DNA from: Hetaerina americana
Lineage: Eukaryota > Arthropoda > Insecta > Odonata > Calopterygidae
Direction: 5' to 3'
DNA length: 64,000 nt
NCBI GenBank assembly: GCA_022747635.1
Contig: JAKTNV010000010.1
Location: 43,334,027 to 43,398,026 of the forward strand
Translations under genes and position numbers: made by a program
Notes under the pieces: model-generated
Databases searched by the model: none
Seen by the model: the letters and a program-made list of their open reading frames with translations, nothing else
Told to the model about the DNA's origin: nothing
Shown: one piece after another, positions 11,766-26,700 of the stretch
Layout of the letters: each line of letters begins with the position of its first letter
Position numbering within the stretch: position 1 is the stretch's first letter

Positions 11766-14700
11766 GTGAGTGATATTCATGCACCTATTATTGCAGATGC
11801 CGGTTTGATTCAAATAATTGAGTTTTGGTTGAATGAGCATCTTAATTGCAGCTGTTGAAAAACGGAATAAATATATTCCTTGGTTATTACCTAAGCCACA
11901 GAGTTTTTTTTTTAAATATCTGATATAATTTTTCATTGAAGGGAAACTCAGGATCCAGCCCTATTGAGCAGAGGAACATCCTTAGTAAGAGAATTATTCA
12001 GTTCTGGATCATCGTTTACAGCCCAAAGTGTATTCATAGCTACATGGAAAGGAGTTGGTTACTACAATAAAGGAGCAGATAAGGTATACCATTCTAGTTT
12101 GATTGTTCTTTTATGATGAATCAGGGACACTTTTTTAATAATTTTGTTTCAGCATTGTTATTTGTGCCTGCTCACGTCCAAATGGTGAATTTTGTGGCCC
12201 ATTTACGAATGAATTTTATGGGAGAAAACAAATGACTTTGTGATCTTTTGAATGCATTTCTTAACTTTGTAAATTTGAATGATTTAATCAAATAAAAAGT
12301 AATGGAATGCCAGCAGCTAAAATTTGTGCCTTGGATTTTCAAGTTTGGAAAAATTATTTTTCCAAGCAAAATTTAGTAAAATTACATCTAATTATATAAA
12401 CAATTTTCAAATAACAAAATGAGCACAGAAATCAATATCTTATCAATTTATTCTTAGAGCATTCATTTTGGCCTCATTTTGAAGATATGGATTATGAAAA
12501 TTATTGATAAGACAATCGTAATGAATGTCACAAAAAGCTCAAGTTAGTAGAACTGTGCATACCCAGTTTGAGAGGCTGAAATGAGCATTGATGACCCTGT
12601 TGCATACTCCAGTGTCACATCACAGGAAGCATGACATGAGGGAAACACTACATGGGGTAGTATGCATGCCATCTTAGTTAGAATGTTTAGTGATGTAAAA
12701 CTGCAAGGAATGTAATATTTCTCTTAAGTAAAATCCTACTCTGAATTCTTTCAGCACTTTTGATCCAAGTCAGAAAATATTGAATCAAGATGAAACAGAA
12801 GAGAATAGTTTCAATCAAACAATTGTCATGAAAGGACTAAATTCCCCACAATTTCTGCAAAATCTGGGATTCTGTCTCCTGGGAACATGAAAACTTATTG
12901 CTAGATTAAACTAATTGTGAATATAGCATTGCTGTTTATAAATGGAAAGACTAACCAGATTCTCCCCATCATCATGCCTGCAATAGTGATGATGTAAGCA
13001 AGGGATGTTGCTAAAAAATAAATATGACTCTCTTCACTTGCATAACCCAAGAAAAATAATGTTAATATTATAAGGCATTTTTCTCTTTTAAAGACATCAT
13101 CCCTTCTGTTTTCTTAATGGTGTTCAAATGCTACCTTACCCTTAATGAAATGACTTGGATGAACCATAATTAAAATGCCTATTCATTCACATGTGCACTA
13201 TCTTTTGTAAACATGTGAATATAGCATTATTTATGCATTGCACTGTATAAGTAAATTCATTCCCCAATCTGACATTCTATATGAATATATGTAGATTTAT
13301 CTCAACAAATGATAATTCATTTTTTAGATTTTAAGTCTATCATTGCCTATCTGGTTAGATAGATGATGATAGGCTTAGAGTGAAGACTATTTTTAGTGAT
13401 TGTATTGTAGCATATGATCAGCGCTGATTTTAAGTTATACTTTGTGACATTATCCTCAAAATAATGGGGTACAAGTTTCAAGTACATAGTTGCTTGATTT
13501 GATTCATTCTAGAATTTTATCCTCTGTAGTAACATTGAATTGAATGTTGAGATAGTGGAGTGATTGTTAAAAAATGCATGCTTAAATAATTACGTGCCTA
13601 ATTCAAACAATAAATACTGTACAACTAACTGCATTTCTAAATACAAACTGAATCATGCCTTCTAAGGAATTGGAAAGTACAGTCAATAATGTACAAAAGT
13701 TATTATGGATAGATAACCACTAGCAAATTATTTGTTTAACATCCATCTATGAACCAGAAAAGATCCAAGAGAGAGGGAACATATATAGAAGAACTGTATG
13801 GTAAAGGCATTAGGCTGTCAAGATTAGACATAGAAGGAGAGTATGACGTAGATGAGAAAAGCTTAGGTCCAGGCTTCCTCGATGCCAGGATAGAAAGGGC
13901 ATGAAGGGAAGTGAAATCAAATAAGGCCATGGGGGTAGGGAACATTCCTGTGGAACTACTGTAGAGTTTAGGGAAATGGGAGAAAGAGTTTTGAAGGACT
14001 AATTTGTAGTATTTGAGGGAGGGATTTGGCCAGAAGACTTTGTCATATCAGTATTAGTCCCTAAACCAAAAAAGGGAAATGCAGCAATTATGCAAGGAAT
14101 ATAGAAGAATATACAAGGAATATAGAAGAATATGCAAGAATATGCAAGGAATATAGAAGAATATGCAAGGAATATAGAAGAATATGCAAGGAATATAGAA
14201 GAATATGCAAGGAATATAGAAGAATATGCAAGGAATATAGAAGAATATGCAAGGAATATAGAAGAATATGCAAGGAATATAGAAGAATATGCAAGAATAT
14301 GCAAGGAATATAGAAGGATAACCTTGATTTTGCCCACTGTTAAAGCAGTTCTTAGAATCATAAATAAGAGGATAAAGAGCAGGGCAAATAAATCCTTAAG
14401 GGATGATCAGTTTTTGTTCAGGAATGGGAGAGGTTATTGCAGTAATGAGGTCACTAATGGAAAGGAATATAGAATACATACAATTAGGATTTATTTTTCT
14501 ATTTTGTGGATTTTGAAAAGGTATTTGATAATTCAGTGTGATGGCTATGGGATGGGAATAAATGTATTATAAATGAAAAAAAGCTTATGAGGTTTTCCAG
14601 AAAGAGGGAGGCTAAGTTAATCCTTAAAATAGGAGGGCAAAAACTGGAGCAGGTGGAAGAGTTTACTTATCTCGGAAGTGTTTTGGACCAAAATGGTCAA

Positions 14701-17700
14701 AGTAGTAGTGATATTAGGAGAAGAATTGCAGTAGGCAAATAAACTTTCACAAGGAGGAGGGAGCTGATGACAGGGACGTTGAGTAAGGATGCTGGGGAAA
14801 GGCTCATTAAAATTTTGAAATAGAGCGTAGTTATGTACAGCACAGAAATATGGTCATTAAAGCAGGATGATGGGTGTAGATTGGAGACTTTTGAAATGAA
14901 AGAGTAGAGAAGGTTGGAAAATATGAAGTGGGCAGAAAAGAAAATAGTTCTAGAGAAAACAGAGAAGTGCTAGGCATGTTTGAGGAGGTAAGATGATTGT
15001 TGGTAGAAGTCAAAAGGAGGTAGGAAAGATGGATACAGGACATGTTGGTAGGCGATGGGTTGTTGAAGACTGTGAAAGAGATAGAGAGTATTGGGGAAAC
15101 AGGGAAGAGGAAGGGATAGGATGGGTGTATTGGATGGAATGAAGGGAGGAAAGAAGAATGTGGAATTGAAGAGGTATTTATTGTTGTGCCCAATCCAGGT
15201 TGTGTTTTTTTAGAATGGGTAAGCAAATGTATTTTTGTGAAATTTTTTGGGCTGTCTCGATCCAAAACTTACCCTAACTGTTAGAATTCAAATAATACTA
15301 TTAATTATCATTTTCATCTTGGGTATGGAATTGATGCTAATTAAGTGTATAGGCCTTTGAAAATTGGTGATTTAACACCCCAAAATAAGGTATGGGTATC
15401 CTAGATAATTTTAAGTCCACAAGGTGCTTTCAGCAGAAATAATAAAAAAATAAGGTCTTTTAATGAGTGAGATCCCAAAGTTATGATGTGCATTTGCTGT
15501 TCATATGCTGTATAGTATCTTCCAACGTATAGTGACACTAGCTATTGCAGTAAGGGGTGTATAAAAATACTTTTCTCTTTTATTAGGTGAATACTTTTCA
15601 AGTAATTGTCATTAGTGATGGGGAGTCTTCATATGTTGCCATACTTTATCCTGAGGATGGTATCCAGTGGGTTCAAGGGACAGGCAAGTCATCAAGCCTC
15701 CCAGATGCAAGGGGCCAAGCTGGCTTTGTGTCAGGCGATGGACGTTCGCACATACTACGTGGATCGGGTACCCATCAGATCCGGAATATAGACAAGTATG
15801 TAACTGAATTCCTTTGAAAGGATAACTCTTCCCAGAAAGTTACTCTAACCATAAAGAGAGCAAGCCTACTTTATAATACAATGTACAATACTGCTTATAA
15901 TACAATACATATAACCTTTACAATACTACGTCTACTGGTAATATATCAAAGGTAAATTAGGGATGGTCTATAATAACTATTATTGAGCACAGTAAGCAAT
16001 AGAAATTTACAGGTAGAAAGAAAAGCTGTCCCAGCAAATTTAGTGATTATCATGGAGTACAAACAAATAAATAGTCACTCAGAGGGAGAAGTAGATTGCA
16101 TCAAAAAATTAGAAGAAATAATTGACATTGCATCTGGAAGGAAACCGTTGGTAGTGATAGAATTGGGTTGGTTAATTGGAACACATTGGTGGGTGAAGGG
16201 AGAGTTTGATAATAACAAAGACTTCCTTAAAACACCATAAAAGACATTGGTATACGTACATGGTGGAGTGAGAAACAGGTAGGTAATAGTCATATTACAT
16301 CATGGATGGGTATGGATTTTGAAACCAAATCATGTACTCACAGTTTTCTGGAACTAGATGCAGATGCAGGCCCTAATATAGTTTTTTTGAAATACAACTC
16401 AATATTCATAGAAATAAAGTGGAATGGGAAAGTTGGATATTTGAACATTAATGAGAGTTTAAAGGAAGGATTATCAAGAAAAACTTGTGAAAAGCAGTAT
16501 TTTGGAATATTGAAATATGTAAACTGAAAGGATAGGTTAATAAATAAAAACATAAATATGAATGTTTGCACAAGTAAAAGTAACCGAGGGAGAATTTTTA
16601 TATACAGTTATAGGTTGTGGAGTACGACATGATTGGATTATCCATTATCAACAGTAATTCCTAACACAAATTCTCAGAGCATGATGAGAAGGATGGGATG
16701 GGCGTTTAGCTGAGAACTGGGTGATTGATTGGGTGATAAAATCAGTTAGGCTTACAGGTGACCAATGAATAGTTTTTCAACAGCCGCTGGTTTGCACTTA
16801 TAGAGTAGCACCTTGCAGGGCCAATGCAAGAGGAATAGAATGAAGATTAATGACAAGTTAACCAAAGTCATGAAATTTTCAAGAAGTGGGAGGGCTAAAT
16901 AAAACATTAAATTAAGAGGGACTGATGCAGCAGAACAGGGAAGACTTAATGTATTTGTGTGGTATTTTTGAGGAGAATGGATGAAATTTTGTGAAAACTA
17001 GGAGAAGAATTGTGCTGTCGAAAGTAGTAATTCCAAGGGGAATAAAATTATTGACAGTGATACTAAGTACAGATGTAAGGGAAATACAAGTAAAAATAAA
17101 CATAGTTGCTGGAAACTATCCAATAACCACTATTAAAAGGTAAATTACCTTCATTAATGATGATTAATTCTTATTTTCATCTAAACTTAAATGTTAATAG
17201 TGGAAATGATGACTTTATTGCAAATTTAACATGGCATAATTTTTTTAATATATGTAAATTTATATTGTTTTATGCTATAAAACTTTCAGTGTTGTTAAAT
17301 TGTTTTACTAACTAAATATTTAGTCAACTGATTTGTGTTGGGAGATAATTAAAATTGATAGGATAGTTCCAATAATGAATAGAGTCATACATACTATTCT
17401 TTCTATGCCAACCTGATTAAAAAAAAATAAGTGGAACTATTAGGTAACTGTATTGCCTTAAACCAATCAAACATCTAGTACTTCATGAAGGATCCATGCT
17501 GCTTCCAGGAATTACCGTTGCATAGGTGTGTTGAAGGACAACTGTTTTGGCCTCAAGTGCCTTCAACCTGAAGACACTACCAGAACTGGGGGCGAAACAG
17601 TTGTCCAACAACACACCTACGCAATGGTAATCCCCAGAAACAGCATGGAGCCTTCATCAGATCGACGTCACGGAAGCCGAAGGATTAATCTAGTACTTCA

Positions 17701-20700
17701 GTCTCATATTTAGTATTCGGTCTAAATTAATACTGCTTGTGAGTATAAATAGGCTTTCCTATCACCTTTAGCAACCATCTTAAGGCACATGATATTTATC
17801 ATAAATGTTAAGTTTGTCTATCATATACGATCTGCAATGAATTATTGTGACAATTTTCACCTGCAGGTGGTCAAATACAGGTATACCCGGAAAGTGGGTC
17901 TTTCATGTGGGGGACACTGGGCCATCTGGAAATATAGCAGAACCAGACATAGGAAATACAGGTATGATGAATGAATTTATATTGCAGCTATTGCTAGAGT
18001 TTCGGCTGTTATTAGATAAATAAAGCTGTTCAGCTTCTCTTTGATGCCTTTGTTTCCTGGGACTGAATACATTCTCCTAATGAGAGGTGGAAAACTATCC
18101 TGAGTTGCAGGTGATAGGTGCCAGTTGAGAATCTGGAAGTCTAAAGGTCAGAGGGGTGTGGTTTGGGGGAGGACTGAAGAAAGTAATCAAAAGGAAAAAA
18201 ACATGTAAATAGTGTTTCATATTTTATTCAGTACTAACATTGAGTAATAAAATCTCATGAAATGTTAACATATTTGCAGTATTTTTTAGACAAGATCAGG
18301 ATTCGACTAGAAAATTATGCCCGTAAAATTTTTAAAACATCCAAACTTAAAATTTTCAAAATGCTACTTGACCAGCAATTATAAAAAACTTATATTAAAT
18401 AGAATTCAATAGCAATTGACAATGATGGCCATTCACTATGAGCAGAAAATTATTTTTGAAAGTAAAAAAGTATTTTCATGAACTTAGAGTAAAAAAATTC
18501 ATCTAGGGCTATAAAATAATTTTTAGCTTTCATTCATTCTTATCAACACTAGAAAAATGATAATAAATTGCCAATATTCAATATAAACCCAAGGAATTAA
18601 GGCATAAGCTTAGGAACAAGTCAAGTGAATTGCAATGTTTTCATAACATGATATTTGTGCACAGAAAAATTTAAACACTGGCATTGGAGTGATATAGTGG
18701 GTTATATATGGCTCAAACTCCTAACTCACCTGCAATGTTCCACAAAACTTAAAATACAAAAAACTCAGCAACATAATCCAAACGGGCTCCCAAAAATGTA
18801 CATGTGGCACTTACTGCCATTGATGAACTTCCTTATAAGGGTGTTAGAGTCAAAACTACCAACCTCTTCTTTGTAAATATGTGTAAAGTATATACAGCCT
18901 AGTCGCTTGTACTTCATAGGAGACCCCATCCACTTCTTCAAATCTCTTCAGGACTGCAAAATATGTTTCAGCTGTAGCCATAGTGATGTTGATGACTGAC
19001 GGAATGCTTAGCATCTTATGAAGCAATAGAAAAATTTTCTTAGATACATCAGGAAGACTGCAACATCTTTAAGGCTGTAGGGTGGGGCTATGTTGAAGAG
19101 TTACTAGAAGATGTGAGACTTGCTGGAAAGATATTCAGGGTTAAATCCATATTTTTTAAGGGTGCTTCAAGTCTCAAAACTGTTCTTAGATTCTTAAGTG
19201 TGAACCAAAAACAGTCATATCCATGGCTGTCCCATCACCAACTCCTCCATGCATGAATTTCGATTGAATTCCCCATGCTAAAACTACCAGAACTTCATCA
19301 AAGATGATTTTCATTTTTTTCTTTTGTGAGACATCGTATTGGGGGCTGTGGTGTGATCAATACCATTAAGTTAATGTGCTTGGATATACTGTTTGCCTTA
19401 AGGTAGGCAAACAGTATATCCAAGACCATAGTTTTCTTGCTTCTCTTTTATTTCTGATCACAAGAAATTAAAATAAGTGCTCTATATTGTGTAATGAAGA
19501 GTTCTTCTAACGAGCTCTCTGCAGGTCTCCAAGAATCATAGAGAGTTTTTGCCTTGAAATTTCAAAGAATAAGGCTAATTTCTTGAAGGGCCCATCCACT
19601 GGCCTGGCCAAAAGACTTCCCAATATTAGCTTCATTTGTTTAGAGATTTGGGACTTAAGAGACTGTTAAATCTGCATTAGGGTATGCAATGTCATTAGTG
19701 CCTGAAGGAGTGCAGGATGTGATGCTAAGAATACTCAGCCAACATTCGAATTGCTCATACATTTGCATTTTCAATGGTGTGGGAAGAGTAAGGTAGCATG
19801 AAGAATACCACAAAAATCCTAAAGTGATATTTTATTATTTGAATGACATTTGACAGCTTCTCATGTGGTATTTTTCCAATCTCAACCTCCTAAACTCTCA
19901 CATATGGTCTTAATTCCTGCATCATTATGGGTTTTTATTCGGCCTCTACCTACTTCTGCCTCAACTTGCACTGTTGTCTGATTTTTCTGATAATGTTAAT
20001 GCAATGAGACTTCTGAGTATTACCACCAAAAGAAGGTAAGGGAAAATACTATGTCTTTAATTTAATCACTAGTCTTATTGGAATGGTTATTATAGCTTAT
20101 TTCATTTTCTCTTTGCGACAACTTTACTATCATTACTCGGTCATGAATAAATTTCATGAAGTTTGTGATTTTTGCTGTATTTACTTAGAAGTTTTAAAAA
20201 TATTTTATAGACATCATCCACTTCATTCACAGTTGGTTATCTAGGATATACATGTAACTATTTTTTCAAAGTGGTCATTTTGATTATGAAGATTAAATTG
20301 TTACTATAATACTTTGTCAATGGTCTCTGAAAGGAGGATAGTATCTGATACTGAATGTATAAAATACTGTTTTTATGCAAAAATGAGGAATATTTTATTA
20401 CAAGCACATTTAGGATCATCATACTGACAGAGAGATAGCCATAATTGATAAATTAAGCAGGGCCTCAGGGAAATTCTCTTGAGCATCTATTTAATAATTT
20501 TTTGAACTAGAAGATTTAATTGAGGGAGGGGTCCTTCCTATCAAATTTATCACTACGTTGCCTCTGACTCTACCAGTATTGATCAGTATGTACTTTAGAA
20601 ACACGACAACAATGGATGGCATATCATTTATTTGTCAATAAAAATTTCTATACAAATCACATACATATTTACATATAACTTCAAAAGATACATGACTTCT

Positions 20701-23700
20701 GGATTCATTATGATTTTTTCTGTTTGCAATTGGGTAATTTCCACTTTCTGTAATTACCTTGTACTAATCCTTTTGTGTCTACATTAACCTTTTACTTCCT
20801 ATGGAGAGATATCCCTATTAGATATATGTGTATGTGCCTACATATGAATACAAATTTACCTTTTTTTCATCAGTATCTCCGCCATCGGAGGCTGCTGTGA
20901 AGACTTGCGCCACTGGAGGGACGGTTTGTCACAATAAGGCATCATGTGTAGACTTTGAGTCCGGTTTCTGCTGTGAGTGCACCAATGGATACTACGGGAA
21001 TGGAATCAACTGCTTGAAAGAAGGTATGAGCATATGGCTCTCATAATTTATTCTAGTGAAAGGCTTTATGGTTTCAATGATATCTAGTTTGATCATAATT
21101 TTCATGGCAATAGGTATTTTTTCTCTGATGGTACCATACTTATGTGTCTAAAAAAGCATCCTCGACCTTATTGCAACAATAAGATAGAGATAAAAATCGC
21201 ATGCAAAGCTTTCTTTGGTGAAATTGTAACTTACTTGTAGAAACAAGTTTTAGTGAAGTGTGTGACTCAGTATATCATCATATAAGCATTTGTTCAATTA
21301 AACCCACAAAGAATGCATAAATTTATCCTTGAATGCCTCAGTAAAATAAAGAGAAACTTACTTATTCTTTGATGTCATCTTTCCTGCTGTAAAATAAAGA
21401 ATGTTTGGATTTATGTGATCATTAATGCCCTCTTTTACTGACAACATAACTTTTGTGGCATAGCTAATTGGGATAGCTGTTTGTTTCTAGTTTCTGGTTG
21501 TCTTCTACATTATTTTAATTCTAGCCCATTACTGCCTAGAATGTGTTGTAGTTTTCTGATTTTGCAACTGATGGAAATCAATAGTAATTTTAAATCATAA
21601 AAATCCATCTCCTTTTTTATGGTAGCTTTTCAATCCTATTTATGTTAAATGGAGCATTAATTGCTATAAAAAACTTGGTAGAAGAATTTTATTTGCTTAG
21701 GCAGTTTTGCCTTAGTGTAATATGTTGATTAGAAGGTTCATATTACTGAGGAAATGAAAGTTTCTTCCATTTTATCATTTTATATTATTCAATCTTTATT
21801 GGGAAAGTATATGCTGTAGCTGATTGGGTTTTTGCACTCAGTATACAATGTCTTCTTACTTTTCTAGATATTCCCCTCCGGGTAAATGGAAAAGTCAGCG
21901 GGACAATTAATAGTATTAGCGTGTCAGACATGGACCTGCAAGCATATGTTGTCACATCAGATGGTCGGACTTACACAGCCATCTCACGCATGCCTGAATC
22001 TGTTGGCTTTGAAATCCAGGTCTTGAATGTCATAGGTGGTGTTATTGGCTGGATGTTTGCAAAACCACTTAAAGGAGCAGTGAATGGTTTTCAGCTTACT
22101 GGAGGCACATTCAATTACACTGCCACAATCGAGTTCCCAAATACAGGCCAACACATTTCCGTTCACAATTATTATTATGGCTTTGATGTGTTTGATCAAC
22201 TTCGCATGGAGATACACATATTTGGTGACTTACCAGCAATCCCAAGAAGTACAAAAATAGAAATTACCGACTATGAAGAAACTTTTACGAAAACATCTCC
22301 AGGTATGTACAATGAAGTTAATGTAATTAATTGTTCAATAGATACAATGAATACTAAAAGAGAAATTTGAAATCATGAGATACATCTTACTCTTAGTGTA
22401 CATACATTTATGCTGCATAAATATGTACAATACAGATTGGTTATGAAAGAAAACAATTTTTATTTATGACATAGGAAATGAAAGTTTCTTCCCCTTTATC
22501 GTTATATAATTTTAATTGGAAATTTAAACTGGCTTGTACCCTGGCTTCCTTTCATTGTATGCTTTCTTGTATCTGCCCAAATGTATCCATTCTTAATAAT
22601 TTCAATATTTCATATAATACCTTTGAGTTATCCTGGATTAGTGGGATACATGGATAACAGAACATGGTACTTGGGTTCATTCTCGCGGTACTTGAGAGCA
22701 TTCTCCCTAATTAATTCCTGTATAGGTACTGCTCAGAAAAATTTCCCCTCAGTTTTAGAGGAAACAGAAATTTTGTGTCCCTTTTTGATACTCCTCCACA
22801 AAAACTGTGAAAGTTCCCAACAGAGAGTGGGGAATGGGCGGAGATGAAAATGGGCTGGTGCTGGGAAATTACGGTAGAAAAGAATAAAATGATGATTTTG
22901 ATGTGGGAGTAGGGGAAGATAAGTCTTATCCTATGGTGGTCTACAGCCCAGCATTGATTTTACTTGATTCCTGCCACCATGAAGGGCAGGAAATTGGGAT
23001 CTAATTGGTAATTTCTTTTTTACTTCCTCTTTTTAATCAATTCATTTTGTTCCAAATTAATTGCATTCTAGGGATAGTGCAAGCCTACAGTTTGAGGAAA
23101 TTTCAACTGGAGGGTGTGAAAATAGACAATCCATTCACAACTCATCATGTGATTACATACAATGAATGCCCTAACAGACCTCAGAATTTAACTACTCAGA
23201 TTATCAAGGTTGCTCGAAACTTTATCACATATGATGCCAAAGAGAAGATTATACGATATGCCATGACAAATAAAGTCAGCCCTCCAGGTGGTAAGTACTA
23301 ATTAGTAAGTGGAAGTACTCCCTGATTAATTAAACAGTTTTTCTATAAATGGAGGTGGATGTCCATTGCCTGTTTTGAAAAAAATCACTGTGGAAATATT
23401 AAGGTTTACAGTTGACTCCATTAGAGATATGTTTTTACTAAAATATGCATGACATATGATGTAATTGTTCATTGTTTAGGAGAACATTCAGTATTATAAC
23501 ATGTAAAATGGATCTTCGGCATTGTTTAACTTTCTTTTAGAATTATAAGTCTTATATTAATTATTTCAGCACTTATACCATATGTATTGAGAAAGCAGGT
23601 TGTAAGTAGTTGGACAAATACTCCTTAAAATATAAAAATACTTATGTTGTTGCATGTGCTACAATTCTTTGAAATATTCTGTTTAGATGTCAACCCTTGT

Positions 23701-26700
23701 CAAGATGGAAATGCAAAATGTGGTCCACATAGTTCTTGCATACATGAAGGAGATCATTTTCGGTGTATCTGTAATCCTGGGTAAGTGGGATATATATGTC
23801 GCAATGATACCCGCATCGATTTGTTTTCAAAGCATATAATAGAATTACTATCAACTTAAACTGTAAACTATAATATTTTGCTTACAATTATAACTATGCA
23901 AAAGGAGTGCTTTAATTTTATGTAAACTGTTTAAATTCTCTCTCACTATAAAATCCATTGAGAATAATTACCTGTTAAATGCAAGTTCACATTCAGAATT
24001 AAATAAAAGAATGTGCTCATTTGTGACTCTTGTGAAATTTTATATTCATTAATGTTATAATCGAGCTTGACATTATTTTAAGGAAAAGATGCATCACATA
24101 GTGTATTACTAGTAGATCATGCAAATTTTTATGGTTTTTATGAAAGCTTCATATTTAAGGTTGTGATTTTTCTTTTCCTTTCCATAAGCTTGCATTAGTG
24201 TTAAGTCTCATTCCTTAGTTCATACATTCTCTGCATAAACATCCATTTTTACATGATATTGATTGCTTGCTGAATATTTTTGTACATGATATGTGACATA
24301 CTAATACTTGATCTAACAGATAGATATCTCCTAATTCTATTGTTCATAGCTATAAGGGAAATATGGGTGTTTTCATTAGTTAAAATGGTTATTGCCTTTC
24401 AGTTATAAACCATTATACACAGGAAGTGAAAGCAATGAAAACTACATGTGTGTTGACGAAAATGAATGCACCACAGGAACTCATAAATGTGACATAAATG
24501 CTGTTTGTTATAATGAAGATGGTGGTTATCATTGTCAGTGCAGTTCAGGCTATGAAGGGGATGGAAAAACTTGTGAAAGTAATTGTTTTACTGGTTTAGT
24601 TGGAAGTATTTCGTCAACTTGATTTGCTTACTTGAAGATTATATTTAATTTAATTTTCAGAGCTGAAGACATGTTCTGACATTCAGTGTGATCCAAATGC
24701 AGACTGTGTGATGCTGAGACTTGGGCAACCAGCTTGCAGGTGTATTCCAGGCTTTAAAGGGAATGGATATCAATGTGTGCAAGTTACGCAGAATGGTAAT
24801 GTACATTTCAGTGGAACTTAATGAATGTTATTTGGTATGGTTAACATAGAAGATTCACTCAGGATCACTTGTGGAAACAAAACTTAATATTTCGGGTTAT
24901 CAATATTTTCTTTTTCTCATGACTAAGCCTTTAATTGAATAGTGTGACTATTACTTAAGCATGCAATGAGGGCTATATTTTTGGAATTTTTAAGGAAATC
25001 AAAAGTGGAAGTATGATGGTCATCCAAGATGAAACTTGTGATTTTGGTCTTGAGATTAATACAATTTCCATCTGGAATTTGGTTGATCAACATGTAATTA
25101 GAGGGTTTCTCCTTTTCCCAATTCCCTGAAGCAATGGAATACCCAAGTCTGTGCCTCCTGATATACTATAATATAATCCCTCAATCAATCCAAGATGGTG
25201 ACTTGGCATGTCAAACGGAGCCTGCATAGTCCAAGAATAATTTAAAAACTAGTGGGTTTGTACTACCAGGATACATGCCATGTCAAATTCTTCATTAAAC
25301 TTACATGATACATGGATAAGTATTTTCCAAGTCAAGAAGGCCAACTTTCAAGGCAATGAAAGGGATGAGGGTAGTAAATCTTGATACAGACTGATGACTG
25401 ATAGTAGATAGTGGCAAGTGGTTTCACATCGGTTATAAATTGGAAGGTAATGTCAAAATTGTCTGAAGACTTGAAATCATGATCTGGGTATACTGTGATC
25501 CACAATCAAAGAAAAAATTAAATAAAACAAAAAGTAAGTTACTTAAAAATAAGCAGTGTCCATTGTCCACTGGAACATATATCTAATGACAAGTTGTAAC
25601 ACACCCAGGAAACAAATCCTGTTCATTAAAAATTTAAACGACTTCAATGAATTGTGTAGTCAGCTGCAGACTCTACTTTTAGTGTTTATTTCTACACCAG
25701 GGCATGCATTCATTGCATGGCCCCCTTGACTATCTTACAATTGAGTCAGTCAACCCGATGTTTTCTTCCAGAGAGTGAGGCATCCATGCATGGGTTTCTT
25801 TGTACTTTTCCATATGGATTGAATATTTACCAAGAATGATTTCAGTTTTGTAACACCATTATCAAAGGTTCCATGATTTTTACTATTTGTAAATGTTTAC
25901 TCCAAATTGTAATCAGAGGAAATAGAAGGGGGGATGAGGAGGGGAAAATGGGGGAAATAAATCATAGGAGAACTGGAGGGGGACAAAGGTTTGGGGAAGG
26001 GGGGTTGAAGGAGGGATGTGAAATGAATATACTGTAACTGTGAGATTCATTGCAAAGCCAGAGGGTGTGAAATACACCTGTATGGCATGTAAGATTATCT
26101 ACCTTGGGGCCTCCATCCACTCCATGAGAGCTCCTATTTAGCATAGCTATCAATTAACCAGAGTCATTCCCATCTCCATGAGAGCCTCCATCTTAGAGAA
26201 ACCAGGTGTGAGTTACTCTATTTATGTTTCTAGCAACCAAGTTGTGTTTCAATAAAGGAGTTTAATCCAACAAAGTTTTAACAGACTCAAGAGTTTTCAA
26301 ATTATTTCCTCAATGCTTTATCCTGGTGCAGGACAGTTTCACTGGCATCAGTATCTTGATGTCTGACATTTACTTTGGACCTTCCTAAACCTTTTGGTCC
26401 AACCTTGGTACCTTTGGACCTACAATCAATTTTCTCTTATGCTCCCCTTTATTATGAGAACCTATGATTAATGACCAATGTTCTCATTCCAATCCCTAAG
26501 ACTAATTGAATGCGTATGAAAAACCCTCTTACTATCAATGTCCTATCAAACTTCTTTTCAGATCAATGATAAAAATATAATCAAACAAAATCCCTATCAT
26601 ACAAAATTCCATCTTGAATTAGAATGTGCTTTGGATTGCATGCATCAATGTCTTGAGAAGTTGAGCTTTCTTTTTTAGAATAACAAGGTCATGGAAAAAT

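Larger units (their letters stand above)
12084..15586 (+). other. Intron 2
   Basis: The first 1.6 kb and last 0.4 kb show nothing recognisable. The middle (13736-15180) is a decayed LINE with an internal minisatellite, listed separately. Confidence 0.8.
15796..17866 (+). other. Intron 3
   Basis: Holds a badly decayed LINE-like stretch (about 16020-17110) and a palindromic ribozyme-bearing element (17486-17687), both listed separately. The rest is unremarkable AT-rich sequence. Confidence 0.8.
17962..20873 (+). other. Intron 4
   Basis: Contains a possible decayed hAT-like transposase on the minus strand (about 18890-19260) and a perfect 20-bp hairpin (19379-19424). The remainder shows nothing I recognise. 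Confidence 0.7.

Noticed and set aside
14084..14314. CRISPR-like array
   Set aside because: Units are directly adjacent with no unique spacers, and the setting is eukaryotic. It is a minisatellite.
14132..14572. 146-codon + frame and 120-codon - frame of heptad repeats
   Set aside because: Produced by a 21-bp minisatellite inside a dead LINE. Repeats divisible by three stay open in all frames.
24600..24622. Extension of nidogen exon 9 beyond 24578
   Set aside because: The donor gtaatt at 24579 and the acceptor at 24660 give a clean 82-bp intron with matching phase; reading through hits a stop.
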